Source: Kiritimatiellia bacterium
GTDB lineage: Bacteria > Verrucomicrobiota > Kiritimatiellia > RFP12 > UBA1067
Assembly (NCBI GenBank): GCA_017965685.1
Contig: JAGCPM010000077.1
Span: 1-6,703, forward strand
Reading direction: 5' to 3'
DNA length: 6,703 nucleotides
This document shows, piece by piece, positions 6,277 through 6,703 of this stretch (the first letter of the stretch is position 1; the number at the start of each line of letters is the position of its first letter). Below the pieces are notes generated by a model, which saw nothing but the letters and a program-made list of their open reading frames with translations, was not told the DNA's origin and searched no databases. Made by a program: the position numbers and the translations under genes.

Positions 6277-6703
6277 ATGACGGCCATTAAACGGTTGACG
6301 ATATTGCTGGCGGTGCTGATGACTCTGCCGTTGATTGCCACGGCTGGTGACGGCGGCGAAATCCGCGCGATGATGATAAAACTCGGCAACAACCTGCACG
6401 CCGAGCCGCTGAGCCCTGATTACGTGCCGGTCACGCACCGCCAGAAAGAACGCGCGCTTTCGGATGAACTCCGTTTCGACGAATCCGTCTGGCGGGAAGT
6501 CACGGAGCGAATGGCCGAGAAGGGTATGAACATGGTCGTCCTTGCGCTTGGCGAAGGCATAGAGTATCCAAGCCATCCGGAACTTGCGGTGAAAGGTTCT
6601 TGGAGCACCGGAAAACTCAGAGCCGAACTGAAGCGCTTGCGCGAACTTGGCCTTGAACCGATTCCGAAACTGAACTTCTCGACGACCCATGACACATGGC
6701 TCA
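6277..6703 (+). CDS. Secreted TIM-barrel glycoside-hydrolase-like protein, N-terminal part
   Basis: An open reading frame starts at ATG 6277 and runs off the right edge without a stop; 142 codons are visible. The N-terminus MTAIKRLTILLAVLMTLPLI followed by ATAG is a typical Sec signal peptide, with likely cleavage after ATA (about residue 23), so the protein is exported. The mature part reads EIRAMMIKLGNN, then LRFDESVWREVTERMAEKG, MNMVVLALGEGIEYPSHPEL, a LRAELKRLRELGLEPIPKLN helix-strand pair, and FSTTHD. This alternation of a conserved strand, a helix and a strand that sets out polar residues fits the first turns of a TIM barrel. I recall similar proteins from Verrucomicrobiota and Lentisphaerota, mostly unnamed and loosely described as glycoside-hydrolase-like. 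Catalytic residues are beyond the edge, so the family is not assigned. GGAGG at 6266-6270 sits 6 bases before the ATG, and an 18-base gap separates it from the phosphodiesterase gene, so it probably belongs to the same transcript. Confidence 0.82.
   Translation, partial: MTAIKRLTILLAVLMTLPLIATAGDGGEIRAMMIKLGNNLHAEPLSPDYVPVTHRQKERALSDELRFDESVWREVTERMAEKGMNMVVLALGEGIEYPSHPELAVKGSWSTGKLRAELKRLRELGLEPIPKLNFSTTHDTWL

Noticed and set aside
4348..6690. A 780-codon open frame on the minus strand, the longest in the window
   Set aside because: It lies opposite two genes with complete catalytic motifs plus a signal-peptide gene. From 5116 on, it is in codon register with the sense genes, so its openness only means those genes avoid TTA, CTA and TCA codons, as expected at high GC. 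Its product is rich in Arg, His and Ala and shows no domain.

Overview
The window is a compact, high-GC stretch from a bacterium. All eight genes lie on the + strand in one tightly packed run. Neighbouring genes overlap by a few bases (ATGA or GTGA junctions) or are separated by at most 18 bases, so the run reads as a single operon that continues beyond both ends. Three things suggest a PVC-type organism, with Kiritimatiellota, Lentisphaerota or Verrucomicrobiota as best guesses: an SUMF1-domain protein, a secreted barrel protein of a type I associate with those phyla, and an AT-rich heptamer repeat inside a gene. This is inference; the window contains no marker gene.

Layout: (1) 1-352, C-terminal end of an SUMF1/formylglycine-generating-enzyme-like protein. 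(2) 349-915, a small predicted lipoprotein that resembles the DUF3089 alpha/beta-hydrolase-like family but lacks the nucleophile serine. (3) 917-1921, a nitroreductase-family flavoprotein with a long N-terminal extension. (4) 1918-3048, a polysaccharide pyruvyl transferase family protein carrying an in-frame heptamer repeat. (5) 3045-4052, a family 2 glycosyltransferase. (6) 4049-5122, a family 4 glycosyltransferase with a four-cysteine segment. (7) 5116-6258, an alkaline-phosphatase-superfamily phosphodiesterase without a signal peptide. (8) 6277-6703, the start of a secreted protein, probably a TIM-barrel glycoside-hydrolase-like enzyme.

Genes 3-7 look like part of a surface-glycan or exopolysaccharide assembly line. 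Two glycosyltransferases would build the repeat unit and the pyruvyl transferase family member would decorate it. The nitroreductase-like protein and the phosphodiesterase would supply an unidentified redox step and phosphoester step. No flippase, polymerase, initiating glycosyltransferase or chain-length regulator is visible, so those must lie elsewhere. The flanking lipoprotein, SUMF1 protein and secreted barrel protein may act at the envelope, but their link to the glycan rests only on gene order.

The points most worth a second look are the 63-base G-free heptamer repeat placed in frame inside the pyruvyl transferase, the apparently nucleophile-dead DUF3089-like lipoprotein, and the pairing of a long-form nitroreductase with a cytoplasmic phosphodiesterase in a glycan operon. 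I saw no RNA gene, CRISPR array, insertion sequence or convincing terminator, and there is no gene-free stretch longer than 18 bases.
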